DNA of 64,000 nt from Arctopsyche grandis (Eukaryota > Arthropoda > Insecta > Trichoptera > Hydropsychidae): positions 4,774,001-4,838,000 of the forward strand of contig NC_135355.1 of the NCBI RefSeq assembly GCF_051622035.1, given 5' to 3'. The translations under genes and the position numbers were made by a program. Positions 35,833 to 46,832 of this stretch are shown one piece after another. The notes below the pieces were generated by a model. That model saw only the letters and a list, made by a program, of their open reading frames with translations. It did not search any database and was not told the DNA's origin. Each line of letters begins with the position of its first letter. Positions within the stretch are counted from its first letter, which is position 1.

Positions 35833-36063
35833 TGTTCCGACTTTTGTAATGACGTGTGGCAAACAGTCTTATTAACTGATTGTCGATTGGCATTATTGAC
35901 GAGTTGGCATTAGTGTCGGCCCAAGCGGAAATACGCGACGGTCGACTGAGAGTTCGAGCAGACGGCGTACGGACAACTTGTGTTCCGTACGCTCCGCTGA
36001 ACCACCACGTGCAAATTTTACATTTCAATAAACTACATCAAACCATTATCGAAGTCTTTTCCA
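35833..36063 (+). repeat. 5' LTR of the BEL/Pao element
   Basis: 231 bp, TGTTCCGAC ... TTTTCCA. Contains CAATAAAC near 36026 as a likely polyadenylation signal and a GC-richer centre. Identical by eye to 42846-43076. Confidence 0.95.
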
Positions 36064-36066
36064 TGA

Positions 36067-36084
36067 TGGTCCTTCGAACCGGAT
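36067..36084 (+). promoter_or_regulatory. Candidate primer-binding site
   Basis: TGGTCCTTCGAACCGGAT begins three bases after the 5' LTR, as primer sites do. I did not match it to a specific tRNA 3' end. Confidence 0.5.
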
Positions 36085-36589
36085 ACCAGTAACCTAGGCC
36101 ACAACACCAAACGGACAAACCAATAGGAAAAAACGTGGTCGAGAAAAAATGGATGTCAATTAAGAAATCGGTATCGTTCCTTTGTTACTATCCATACCTT
36201 TCCAATACTAATAACATGTTTGCTTCTATTTCAACAATATATTGATTGATGTACAGAGGTACATGACCGCGTGATTGACGCAGAAAATATATAAATAAAA
36301 ACATAACCTACAAAGACGCATGGGACACAGAGGTAATCCAAAATTATCGGAACGATCACATAAACATCGTAAAGGATATTCAAGTAAGTGAATGTATTCA
36401 ATCTCAGGCAATCTGTTCAAAAGGCAATCATGTGGGTAGGTCAGTTTTTAAAATATGTTTTAAAGTATAACAATTAATTAACGCGATTGTATAAAATAAT
36501 ATCGCGCTACGAAGGAATGTTTCATCGGTCGCATCGAATTTCGTATTAAAAGTGTAAAATCAGATGTAGTGTAAAATTAGCAAAGCACG

Positions 36590-37140
36590 TGGGGAATTAT
36601 ACTTGTAGCCCCAAAGTGGCTTAAACCAAGTACATACCGGTATATTCATATACCGGCAGATCTCTTTGTTTCTTAATGTGTGTAGAAACTTTCTCCCCCC
36701 TCCCCCTTCCACGATAAATGTGGAATTATACTTGTAGCCCCAAAGTGGCTTAAACCAAGTACATACCGGTATATTCATATCGGTAGATCTTTGTTTCTTA
36801 ATGTGTGTAGAAACACCCTCCCCCCCCCTCCCCCTTCCACAATAAATGTGGAATTATACTTGTAGCCCCAAAGTGGCTTAAACCAAGTACATACCGGTAT
36901 ATTCATATACCGGCAGATCTCTTTGTTTCTTAATGTGTGTAGAAACTTTCTCCCCCCTCCCCCTTCCACAATAAATGTGGAATTACACTTGTAGCCACAA
37001 AGTGGATTAAATCAAGTACATACCGGCATATACATACATCGGTAGATCTCTTTGTTTCATAATGTGTGATGAAACAGTGGTGATTTAAAATAAATCACAA
37101 GACTTGTAGCCCCAAAGTGGTTTAAATCAAGCACCCACCA
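36590..37140 (+). repeat. Tandem repeat in the retrotransposon leader, about 129-bp unit, 4+ copies
   Basis: ACTTGTAGCC recurs at 36601, 36730, 36858, 36987 and 37102 (intervals 129, 128, 129, 115). Each unit has AAAGTGG-TTAAA-CAAG, CATACCGGTATATTCATA, CTTTGTTTCTTAATGTGTG and a C-run (CTCCCCCCTCCCCCTTCCAC). The fifth copy is partial. Units lie between the primer site and the gag start. Confidence 0.92.
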
Positions 37141-37326
37141 ATTTAGGGTTGTTATTTCTTCCAAAATATGTTGGATAGATTCTGGTGATAATAGTTAAAG
37201 TAGAATATTAAGATTCACGGTGAATCATTGAATATTATTACCTTATCTCTACGAATAGTTCAATTGACAGCTATAGTAGAGAATAACTGTATTTATGAGA
37301 CGAAATAGTGCAACTTTCTGAAACAA

Positions 37327-40300
37327 ATGTCAAGTGCTGAAAACGAGGAAATAGAAGCTTCGACTTCCCAGTCGCATAAAGGTCGAAATCCAACTAGGGA
37401 CGTAGAACCTATTAGAGACAGGTCAAGCTCTAGAATACATCAGACTCGAAGTCAGACTCAATCGATAAAAACATTAGCGAAAGAAAATAAAGTAGAAGTT
37501 ACAATGACGTCAATAGAATTAAGGTATTCGGGCGCGTTTAAAAGACTACAGGAGAAAATAGACAGAATCTCCGAAATAAATGAAGGACAGTATCAATTTA
37601 TTGAAAAAGCATACGACTATCTCCAAAAACTCCATTATGAGTATTTAGACAACATCACAGATATAGAGCAGGCGGATCAAATAGACGAAGAGTTCTACGC
37701 AATTACAATAACAGTTAAAAATCTTAAAGCAGCATTAGAGAGACAATCCATTCAAGATTGTAAACTGAAGGTAGAGCAAGCAACAATTAAATTTGCTAGA
37801 GATAAGTTACCGACGTTAACCATTCCCACATTTCAGGGAGATCCATCTGAATGGCAATCGTTTCAACAAGCTTTTAAGAATATAATAGGAAACAAAACGG
37901 AATATTCGAATGTCACGAAATTGCAATATTTGCATCAATCCTTAATCGGTCCCGCTTTGGCAGCTGTATCAGGTTTAGATATTAGCTCAGACAATTACGA
38001 AATAGCTTGGAGTATTTTAGACAAGCAATATAATTTACCAAGACTTAATCTCAAAACTAGGATTAATTCACTTTGTGACTTAAAATTAATCACAAGAGAA
38101 TCACATATCGAATTGAGAAATCTATTGAATCAGGTAACAGTGTGTATTAAAAACATTGAATCGTTGGGTTACGCGAGAGAAATTTTAGATCCATGGGTAA
38201 CATGTTTAGTTCTAAGGAAATTACCTTTTAATATAGTAAGAGACTGGGAAATATCGCTGGTTAGCAGAGAAATGCCACCATATGAAAGTTTAGAGACATT
38301 CTTGCAGAATAGATGTAATGTATTACAATCTACTGCATCTGTAACTACGGTGAAGGAATTCCCTCATAGTCGTCAAAGAATCATGAGAACTCATGTCGCG
38401 AACAAAAACCCATCAAGTAAGGTAAACGCATGCGCATTCTGTCGAAATAATCATTTCATAGGCAAATGTGATAAATTCAAAGCAAAATCCAGTATGGAAA
38501 GAAATGAATTCGTTAAATCTAATAACATGTGTTTTAAATGTTTAAATTCATCGCATAAGATAACAAATTGCAAGTCTAACTATAATTGCTTAAGGTGCAA
38601 ACAAAACCATCACACTTTGTTGCATCAGGACGATACATTTAGTTCCAATAATACGGGAAGGAAGTCAATTAATGCTCATTCTACTCATTTCTCTCAAAGG
38701 GAGATAATTTTACCGACGGTACAAGTAGACATTATAACGTCCAATGGAACGGTCGTTAAGGGTCGCACATTATTAGATTCCGGCTCACAAGTCAACTATG
38801 TTACCACATCTTTCGCTAAGAAGAATAACTTCAAATTAGAGAAAATCTCTCAAAAAATTGTAGGTATCGCTAATCAAGAAAGTAGCATTCGTCACATCAC
38901 CAAGGTGACCATAAGGTCTTCAACCACTAATTACTCAACCAAAGTGTTGTGTTTGGTATTACCAGAAATTACTGGCGAAATTCCAACTGTGAAACTGGAT
39001 CAACAGTTAATTTCAATACCAGCGGGAATCAAGTTATCAGATCCCCTTTGGAATAAACCGACGCCAATCGATTTCTTGCTCGGCGCCGAGATTTGCGTTC
39101 ATGCTATGAAAGCAGGAACCATCCAGTTAGGAAAAGGTATGCCTATCTTAAAGGATACCGAATTCGGATGGACAATAGTTGGTCCATATCCCGAAGTAAA
39201 TAATGCTCCAGGGAAGAGCCACATAGGCTTAAGTCAATTAGACAGTCACATTCAAAACTTTTGGATGATCGACCAGGTTCCTATGGTAAAACATCAATCT
39301 CTTGAGGAGAAAAGATGTGAGGAACATTTCCAAGCACACACATCACGAGATAAAAACGGTAGATTTTGTGTAGCTTTACCATATAAAAATTCCCCGGTAG
39401 TATTAGGAAGTTCATTGCACATTGCGGAGAAAAGACACAAAACTTTGGAAAGACGTTTTTTAGCCAATAATAATTTAAAAATGGAATACAATAAAGTTTT
39501 AGAAGAGTACATAAATTTAGGACTATTATCTCCATTGTTAATTAATTATAAGATATTAATGCAATCTGTCTGGCAACAAACCATTGGTTGGGATGAATTC
39601 ATTCCTCAGACAATCTTCAAAAAATGGAAAGATTGTCAATTATCCAATACAGTCATGAAACTTTATAAAATTCCTAGATTGATAATACTAAATAATGTCA
39701 TTAATATACAGGCACACGGATTTTGTGACGCATCCGAGAAAGCTTATGGTGCTTGTATTTATGTAAAATGTACTGATCAATTGGGAAATTCCAAATGTCA
39801 TCTTGTGTGTTCTCGTTCGAGAGTCGCTCCGCTCAGTTTTGTAACTATTCCGCGTTTAGAGCTGTGCTCCGCTATGTTATTATCAAAGTTAATGAAGTCA
39901 ACAATAGACCAATTAACAATTCATATTAATGAAAAATATTATTGGACGGATTCAACCGTCGCATTGCATTGGATTAGAGGAGAGTCATGTAAATGGACCA
40001 CCTTCGTTGCCAATCGAGTGGCCGAAATCCAATCAATATCTCAACCCATTGAGTGGTACCATGTCTCCTCTACAGACAATCCAGCAGATTTAATTTCTCG
40101 AGGGACTCAACCATCAGAATTAAATCATAATTCGTTATGGTGGGACGGCCCTAGTTGGTTGAAATTAGACGAATCACGATGGCCTCGAAGACCTCCTGAG
40201 ATCACAATAGATCTTCCAGAGAGAAGGGTAGTCACTAACGCTACCCTTGTGAGGGAAAATAATTGGATAGATAAACATTCTCATCTTCCAAGACTCCTTC

Positions 40301-41808
40301 GAGTTTTATCATATGTTCGTCGGCCACTAAGGAATAAACAATTAAACGTTAAAGAAAATAACGAACCGTCCGCTTTAGAATTAAAAGATGCTTTAAATAA
40401 TTTGATAAGGTTATCGCAAATGGAATCATTTCCATTGGAATATCGTTTGCTGAGCAAGGGACATCCAATTCCCAGTAGCAGTAAATTAGCTAAATTGTCC
40501 CCTCTATTCCACGAGAATTTAATTTGTGTTGGAAGTAGACTTCCTCTGGGAACAACTCTATCAACGTCACCCATTATCTTGTCAAATAAGCATAAACTTA
40601 CACACATGATTGTCCGAGATGCGCACTTGAAATATATTCACTTGGGTACTCAAGCCTTACTGTCGTTATTGCGGCAGACCTATTGGCCATTGGCCGGACA
40701 TAATACTGTCAAAGGAGTGGTGCGTTCATGTGTCATTTGTTTCAGAAATAAACCACTGTCACACAATAGATTAATGGGATTACTCCCGCTTGAACGTACC
40801 ACTGCGAATTTTCCTTTCAGTCATGTGGGGATAGACTTCGCAGGACCTTTTCCTGTGAAGAGTGGTTGCAATAAGAATTCTAAGATAATTAAGGGTTACG
40901 TTTGTGTCTTTGTGTGTTTTTCCAGTAAGGCAGTTCACTTGGAACTTGTCGGAGACTTAACGAGTTCAAATTTCTTAAATTGTTTAAGAAGATTCGTAGC
41001 CAGACGTGGCAGGCCCAATACGATATATTCCGACAATGCTACTAATTTTGTCGGTGCAAGTCGTGAACTCGTTAATTTAGTAAAATTAATTTACGAACGT
41101 CCTCATGAGGAGAAGCTACTACGGTATGTAGCCTCCGAAGGGATTCGTTGGAAGTTTAACCCGCCAAGGGCGCCTCACATGGGAGGGCTGTGGGAAGCAG
41201 CGGTTAAATCCATGAAGATTCATTTAAACAAGGTGTTAAAGGCCACCACCTTAAATTTCGAATCATTTTGTACGGTATTGACTCAAATAGAAGCTTGCAT
41301 GAATTCCCGTCCTCTTAGTCCCTTGTCTTCGGATCCACTAGACCTTTTACCCCTCACACCTGGACATTTCTTAATTGGCAGATCCTTACTCGCTCTTCCA
41401 ATGGAGGTTAAATATAACACTAATGTCCATGCCAATCTGCTTCAGATACAATTGACCACAGCAGCATTTTGGAAACGTTGGTCGGCGGAATATTTACATT
41501 CTTTGCAGTTACGACACAAATGGAAGAAGGACTCGAGCAACAATCTGAGTGTGGGTCAAATGGTCCTGTTAAAGGAGGAACACATGCTGCCAACCCGATG
41601 GGTCTTGGGTCGAGTCACTAAATTGTATCCCGGACCAGATGGCAGAGTTCGAGTCGTCGACGTCTTTACTGCCAGCGGAGAGTTTCGTCGGTCCAGTCAT
41701 CTAGTGGCGCCATTGCCGATTCTACCACAAGGACCACTTGACAGGAAGGAAGATCAGCAAGAGGGAGGAGAAACAGCAGCTTCAATTCCGTCAACTTCGG
41801 TAGCTTAG
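37327..41808 (+). CDS. BEL/Pao gag-pol polyprotein lacking the RT core, 1493 aa
   Basis: Domains in order: charged N-terminus; gag-like DUF1759 region (about 160-335, LPTLTIPTFQGDPSEWQSF); Cys/His knuckles (CAFCRNNHFIGKCDKF near 367, CFKCLNSSHKITNC near 400); aspartic protease with LLDSGSQVNY near 481. Next is the start of the reverse transcriptase up to about residue 727 (RRFLANNNLKMEYNKVLEEY). It then jumps directly to LLSPLLINYKILMQSVWQ, the segment after RT in Pao proteins. The RT palm with its catalytic Asp pair is absent though the frame stays open. RNase H follows (FCDASEKAYGACIY, TDSTVALHW, NPADLISRG). Then come integrase with an H-H-C-C region, GIDFAGPF, SDNATNF and GLWEAAVKSMK (the D, D, E residues present), and a C-terminal DUF5641-type end. 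BEL polyproteins are usually a few hundred residues longer. It cannot copy itself; it may have been copied by an intact relative. Confidence 0.93.
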   Translation: MSSAENEEIEASTSQSHKGRNPTRDVEPIRDRSSSRIHQTRSQTQSIKTLAKENKVEVTMTSIELRYSGAFKRLQEKIDRISEINEGQYQFIEKAYDYLQKLHYEYLDNITDIEQADQIDEEFYAITITVKNLKAALERQSIQDCKLKVEQATIKFARDKLPTLTIPTFQGDPSEWQSFQQAFKNIIGNKTEYSNVTKLQYLHQSLIGPALAAVSGLDISSDNYEIAWSILDKQYNLPRLNLKTRINSLCDLKLITRESHIELRNLLNQVTVCIKNIESLGYAREILDPWVTCLVLRKLPFNIVRDWEISLVSREMPPYESLETFLQNRCNVLQSTASVTTVKEFPHSRQRIMRTHVANKNPSSKVNACAFCRNNHFIGKCDKFKAKSSMERNEFVKSNNMCFKCLNSSHKITNCKSNYNCLRCKQNHHTLLHQDDTFSSNNTGRKSINAHSTHFSQREIILPTVQVDIITSNGTVVKGRTLLDSGSQVNYVTTSFAKKNNFKLEKISQKIVGIANQESSIRHITKVTIRSSTTNYSTKVLCLVLPEITGEIPTVKLDQQLISIPAGIKLSDPLWNKPTPIDFLLGAEICVHAMKAGTIQLGKGMPILKDTEFGWTIVGPYPEVNNAPGKSHIGLSQLDSHIQNFWMIDQVPMVKHQSLEEKRCEEHFQAHTSRDKNGRFCVALPYKNSPVVLGSSLHIAEKRHKTLERRFLANNNLKMEYNKVLEEYINLGLLSPLLINYKILMQSVWQQTIGWDEFIPQTIFKKWKDCQLSNTVMKLYKIPRLIILNNVINIQAHGFCDASEKAYGACIYVKCTDQLGNSKCHLVCSRSRVAPLSFVTIPRLELCSAMLLSKLMKSTIDQLTIHINEKYYWTDSTVALHWIRGESCKWTTFVANRVAEIQSISQPIEWYHVSSTDNPADLISRGTQPSELNHNSLWWDGPSWLKLDESRWPRRPPEITIDLPERRVVTNATLVRENNWIDKHSHLPRLLRVLSYVRRPLRNKQLNVKENNEPSALELKDALNNLIRLSQMESFPLEYRLLSKGHPIPSSSKLAKLSPLFHENLICVGSRLPLGTTLSTSPIILSNKHKLTHMIVRDAHLKYIHLGTQALLSLLRQTYWPLAGHNTVKGVVRSCVICFRNKPLSHNRLMGLLPLERTTANFPFSHVGIDFAGPFPVKSGCNKNSKIIKGYVCVFVCFSSKAVHLELVGDLTSSNFLNCLRRFVARRGRPNTIYSDNATNFVGASRELVNLVKLIYERPHEEKLLRYVASEGIRWKFNPPRAPHMGGLWEAAVKSMKIHLNKVLKATTLNFESFCTVLTQIEACMNSRPLSPLSSDPLDLLPLTPGHFLIGRSLLALPMEVKYNTNVHANLLQIQLTTAAFWKRWSAEYLHSLQLRHKWKKDSSNNLSVGQMVLLKEEHMLPTRWVLGRVTKLYPGPDGRVRVVDVFTASGEFRRSSHLVAPLPILPQGPLDRKEDQQEGGETAASIPSTSVA

Positions 41809-42845
41809 TTTAACCCGAAGACACTACCCCCAACTCATATTACTTATTAGATGTAATCATGAGTTTAAATCATTCAATGTTAATAGTAGTACTCCGTAAT
41901 TCACTTTAATTGTGTTGTGTGTATAATTTAAGCTATTTTCATTTTAACATTCGGCAGTATATATCTCCGAATTTAATCTAATCATTTTGTCTTTATAATA
42001 TAAGACTTGTCTCATGTCATGACTCGGAAGGATTATATCCGAGTTTAAAATAAACTGTTCAAATTTGACAGTTAAAATTAGATTCATGATTTGTTAATGT
42101 TAGTCTCCAAGCCACACTTAATGGAGCATCTTAAATTATTTCATGTCTACTTAATTATAACCTGCCGGGAGTCATCCGCAGGTCTTATGTTTCTTGTTAT
42201 GAAAACATAAGTTAACTCTTACTGTTTATAGTATTTATGTGAATCATAGAATAAGTAAATATTATAATACTGAACATTTCGATGTTTAACGTAGAGACAT
42301 CTATAATCATAGTTCGCCTTCATTTCCTGCTTGTAGGAATGAATGAATGACTTTCCAATTTACTTTTAATTTAGCAATGTTTGTGCTACTTGTTGATGAA
42401 ATCAAGTTAACTTAGGAGCATTACACTCACTAATCAAGTTTAGTTGATCGGTAATAGCTGATCTGTCTTGACAACTGTAACAGTGTCAACATTGTATTGT
42501 CTAAGTTAACATCAAGATGAGGAATGCTTAAGTTTTAAACCATATACAGTCCACTCTCTCTTCTTTAAAGTAAACTTATCTTGTAATGCTTATTCACAGC
42601 TTCAAAGGAGATTTCAAAAATTTTAATGTAAATAGAAACAACATTCACCAGAGGTATACCTATAAGTTGAAATATTACTGAACCAATAAATTGATTTTAT
42701 CCTCACACTGGATGAGGCAAAGGTTTCATTATTCACCCTCTATTTAATTATTTTAAGAGCTATGATTTATTGTAAACGACTCGTCAGTAATGCTGTAACT
42801 CTGTAGAATAACTGTATTGTTCAACAGTTTTCCTATGTGGGACTA
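41809..42845 (+). other. 3' noncoding region of the BEL/Pao element
   Basis: About 1 kb between the stop and the 3' LTR with no long frame, hence no env-like gene. Confidence 0.8.
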
Positions 42846-43076
42846 TGTTCCGACTTTTGTAATGACGTGTGGCAAACAGTCTTATTAACTGATTGTCGAT
42901 TGGCATTATTGACGAGTTGGCATTAGTGTCGGCCCAAGCGGAAATACGCGACGGTCGACTGAGAGTTCGAGCAGACGGCGTACGGACAACTTGTGTTCCG
43001 TACGCTCCGCTGAACCACCACGTGCAAATTTTACATTTCAATAAACTACATCAAACCATTATCGAAGTCTTTTCCA
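42846..43076 (+). repeat. 3' LTR of the BEL/Pao element
   Basis: 231 bp, identical by eye to the 5' LTR. Followed by the target duplication GTTGT (43077-43081). Confidence 0.95.
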
Positions 43077-43081
43077 GTTGT

Positions 43082-43690
43082 TAAACAATAAAATGTTCGT
43101 TAATATATATATTTTTTATTTCCATTGATATTGTGCACGTTTTCAGGATAACTGAGAACAAGTGCTAAATAACCGTATTAACAAATTCACGATTTTAGCC
43201 AACAACGATCGTGAATTGCCAAGAGGTCGTCTCGAGTTTCTGTGAAGAATTTGTCGGCTTGTTAGGGAAACTGCGCATCAGCCGGTAACCCAATGGCTGT
43301 TTGATCTTTGTTTTCGAACAAAAGATCACTCGAACTTCCTGTAAATTTGATTTCAGTAATGTAGATTAATTGTATGTATTTTGCCTAGGTATTAAGGCAT
43401 ACATATTGTATCTGCATTTGTCGTTTCGAAAGTATCCAGGAAGATTGCGAATAAAGTGACGGTGGACACGGTGAATTTGCATTTAAATATGGACGATGAA
43501 ATTTGAGCTGCGGCTAAAAATAAAATTGTACATTCTGTCTGGTATGACAAGAATCTTGATTTTGCAGTATATTGAGATTTCGGATCCTGAAATCTTCTAA
43601 AAAAAAAAGATTTGGCTTCTTATGTATGTAAATTTAATGAAATGTAAATATATATACATATATATGTATGTAAATTTAAATAAATACATA
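43082..43690. other. Host DNA right of the BEL insertion
   Basis: No gene supported. A near-palindrome GATCTTTGTT ... CAAAAGATC lies at about 43300-43330. Confidence 0.45.
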
Positions 43691-43693
43691 TAC

Positions 43694-44232
43694 AACGCCT
43701 CGAATACTAACCTTTCCAAGCTCCAAGTAATACAAAATAAATCCCTAAAAATAATTTATAATACACCCATATATAATAACCTGAAAAAACTGCATGCCAA
43801 ATATAATATTCCGTTTGTTACAGACATTACTAAAAAACTAACCAGTAGATTCTATGACAGAATCACTAATAACCATACTTGTGAAGAGTCTCGGTGATTA
43901 CAACAAAATGTCTATACCCTTCAGGTATAACACACAGATTACCTAAACACAATCTGCTTTAGGTCATCGACTTTAGAGAGTCTTTAATTAATATTATGTA
44001 TTAGATGTATTATGAACATTTATAAGGATTGTAAATAGGTTTTTGAGCTCTTTTTTCCTATTATGCTTTAGATTAACATTAGAATAATATAATACTGTGA
44101 TTACTAACCAAATTAAATTAAATTGTAAAATAGAGAATGATCAGTAGATCAGTAGCTATTAAAATAGATATAAGATGTATTGTGAACATAATTTCGTAAT
44201 AATAAAAAGCATTTAGAAATCAAAAAAAAAAT
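43694..44232 (+). mobile_element. 5'-truncated Jockey-like LINE, copy F1
   Basis: The coding end reads NASNTNLSKLQVIQNKSLK, then IIYNTPIYNNLKKLHAKYN and DITKKLTSRFYDRI, the C-terminal part of a Jockey-type RT protein. It is frame-disrupted by a small deletion near 43880 relative to copy F2. A shared 3' UTR follows (CATAATAGG complement, TCAGTAGATCAGTAGC), ending AATAATAAAAAGCATTT and AAATCAAAAAAAAAA. Confidence 0.85.
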
Positions 44233-44239
44233 AAATACA

Positions 44240-45426
44240 TATAAATTTTTCACTCACAAATGATATAAAACATATATGAACATATACTAGAATGACTATC
44301 TCGCATAAAAAAGTTATAATACATATATATCTATGAAGAAATAATTTTACAGAATTTTAAATACAGCTTTTCTGACTATTTTTTGTTCTCATAACTTTTT
44401 ACATACCTCCTTTACGTTTTTCAATATGGTAAAATCAACAGAGTTAAGACTTAATGGTATTTTTTTATATTTACATATGAATGTATCAATAGGAAGCAAT
44501 AAATTACAAAACGATTCATACTACATTTGTTTATTAGAATAATTCCAAGATATTTGCAGGGAAAAATCTTAGGGACCTGTTATTGGAAGCTAAGTATGAA
44601 ATATGACTTGAGTTGATTCGCAATTCGTTCTAAGGATTTAATGATCCGATGTTAAATTTCGAAAGAACTTTTCGACCCATACGAGACGACTACATATATA
44701 TTTATGAAAAATGTGTTGAAATTGCAAGTTAATTAGAATTTCACGGTTTCAACTGACCAACTGCGTGCGAATACCGTTTAGTCTTACTACCTTTTTTATT
44801 TCGCATACTTTATTGTCCTTCAATTTATTCCAGTACCAATGAAAAGTAAAAGTAGTATGCGCTCGGTCGCGTCGAAGATGTCCGGCGATGCTCCTTGTTC
44901 TGCATTCACCGACGACTGATTCAAAGGCGGCTCGTGATTTATTGGAATTTTACATAAGACAACCTTTAAATTACGACCCAGTTGTTTATTTCTTGGTTTA
45001 AACTTCGATTCAAATACTTTTTGGTTTGAATTTTCGGTTTTAATAAGATAACTTTGTATAAATATAAAAAAATTGTATTGGGTTAGTAATAAAAAATTAC
45101 TTCCTAGTTTACAAATAGGTTACCTGCACTATCAAAATTACAGAAAGGGAAATATATTATGTAGTACAAAAAGTATTAAAAACAAAGTTTATATTAGTTT
45201 TATATAGACAATTTTTAAAACAATATATAAAAATAAATATACAAAATGTTTATATTTACATATATATGTATATGAATACATTTTTTATATTTATTTACAT
45301 ACATGTATGTACTTATATGAAATATATGTACGTACATATATTAAAAATAAATATAAAAGTACTGCAATATACAAATTATAGTCCTTTTCTATGAAATTTC
45401 TATATATGAATCAAAAATAATATGTA
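44240..45426. other. Gene-free AT-rich DNA
   Basis: A GC-richer patch (44830-44930) has a 26-codon frame from 44839 without further support. TACATATATGTATG microsatellites at 45255-45345. Confidence 0.45.
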
Positions 45427-45434
45427 TACTAGAT

Positions 45435-46201
45435 TAGTGCTTCCCAATCACTTTCATGTCACGACCGCCTAAATTTGAAATAATTAATTCCCGGCCCCTA
45501 AATATTTTTTTTTTGAGTTAAAAGGTTTATTTAGCAGTAATTATTACAATTATAATACACATATTTATATTCAGTACAAAATTATAGGAACTTGCTTATA
45601 AACATTTTTATAAAATAAAAACTACATACATATACACACATGAAACAATTTAATGCGATAGATGAGGTCGCATGTTTTTACATAACAAAGCGATATCGGG
45701 TTCAATGTCAGAAATGCTAACTCGCAAAGCATCTTCCAAAGTCTCCGTGGAAAGGCATGACCTTTGCTTATTTTTTTAATATAAGTAATGACGAAAATGC
45801 TGTTTCGCATAGGTACGTAGGCGCGAAAGGAATAAGAGTTACCAGGGCTTCTTTTCCAATAGTAGAATATTCTTGCTGTCGCCTTAACCAAAATTCTGAA
45901 ATACTTTTTTCATTAAATTACACTTCAAGCAAATTATCTGATCTGATATCGATCAACTCTTCTTGGGCTGTCCACGTAATATGATAATATTTTAAGGACT
46001 TGGCAAATGGTGTTCTTATCCAATTGTTCCTTTCACACTCATTCAAGTTTGGGAAATATTTCCTTAAATATATACATTCCCTAAATGTGGAAAAATATTT
46101 ATAAATGAATATTTGTACTTTCTATTAAATATTTTCGCGGCCCCCGCGAGAAATCCTACGGCCCCCCAGGGGGGTCGCGACCCCCAATTTGGGAAGCACT
46201 G
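45435..46201. mobile_element. Internally deleted hAT transposon (767 bp) with perfect target duplication
   Basis: Ends TAGTGCTTCCCAATC and, inverted, CAGTGCTTCCCAAATT, with GGTCGCGACCCCC-type subterminal sequence on the right. TACTAGAT is duplicated exactly at 45427-45434 and 46202-46209. Inside, minus-strand remnants of a hAT transposase remain. Confidence 0.92.
45622..45980 (-). pseudogene. C-terminal hAT transposase remnant (ZBED/SCAND3-like)
   Basis: Read on the minus strand across frames: EFWLRRQQEYSTIGKEAL, then LIPFAPTYLCETAFSSLL, and in a shifted frame LCELAFLTLNPISLC. The order [FY]-x-T-Y-x-C-E-x-x-F-S followed by an LS-x-x-P-x-[IF] segment is that of the hAT dimerisation end in ZBED5/SCAND3-like proteins. 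Stops and a frame change make it non-functional. Confidence 0.75.
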
Positions 46202-46310
46202 TACTAGATGATTAACGTAAAGGATTAATGTATGTAATTAAATATATTACTTCATATAAAGATATTCATATGTATACATGATCTGATATAAAGGTGACCC
46301 AAGGTCTTAA

Positions 46311-46832
46311 GAGGGCTGGACAGCAGCGCCTTGTCCATACAAACGTACTATACTTCTCCCTTCCTCAATTATGGCACTAGAGAAATTATTTTTTAATATG
46401 CTATGTATATCCACCATTGGGTTGCATCTATCGTTTTGTTTTTTTTGATTAGTTATTTTTTATAGGAGCTAGGAGCCGCCAAACATCAATAAAATCGCCT
46501 CTTTTTTACACCCACGAAAAGAGTCCAGCGTGCTTATTTAACGGTCGATTTAAAAAAAAATACGCCGATAGATGCACAGAAAGTATCTTTCTTATACCGA
46601 TGATGAAATTTTTTTAAAAATTGATCCAGTTTTGGAGAAGAATATAGTAGAATACGAAACCTCGATTTTGTCAATTTAAAATACGTTTTATCTGGTCGAA
46701 GCGCAACTGTCGCATTCACTCAATATATATATTGATATATATTGTCGAATTCACTCAATATATACATACACTCAATATATATATCGAAGAAAGGAACGGT
46801 AACAAAATTAAGGTTTCAGGTGTACAGCCCTC
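46311..46832. mobile_element. TTAA-flanked MITE candidate (522 bp)
   Basis: GAGGGCTGGACA and, inverted, GAGGGCTGTACA form the ends. TTAA stands at 46307-46310 and 46833-46836 (the repeat extends outward as CTTAAG on both sides). Noncoding, with an internal CACTCAATATATATA repeat. The superfamily is uncertain; TTAA suggests piggyBac-like. Confidence 0.5.

Larger units (their letters stand above)
35833..43076 (+). mobile_element. BEL/Pao LTR retrotransposon, complete insertion but RT-deleted (7244 bp)
   Basis: The element is bounded by two 231-bp LTRs starting TGTT and ending CA, identical by eye. The 5-bp target duplication GTTGT lies at 35828-35832 and 43077-43081. Inside are a possible primer-binding site (36067), a leader with a tandem repeat (36590-37140), one long gag-pol ORF (37327-41808) and about 1 kb of 3' noncoding DNA. 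Matching LTRs mean a recent insertion. I found no convincing polypurine tract just before the 3' LTR. Confidence 0.95.

Noticed and set aside
36590-37140. CRISPR-like array
   Set aside because: Whole 129-bp units repeat without unique spacers, inside a eukaryotic retrotransposon.
42800-42845. Polypurine tract before the 3' LTR
   Set aside because: Only a weak GTGGGA near the LTR; not convincing enough to annotate.
41809-42845. env-like gene in the BEL element
   Set aside because: No long open frame between pol and the 3' LTR.
44839-44919. 26-codon frame in a GC-richer patch
   Set aside because: Too short and without donor site or homologue; not supported.
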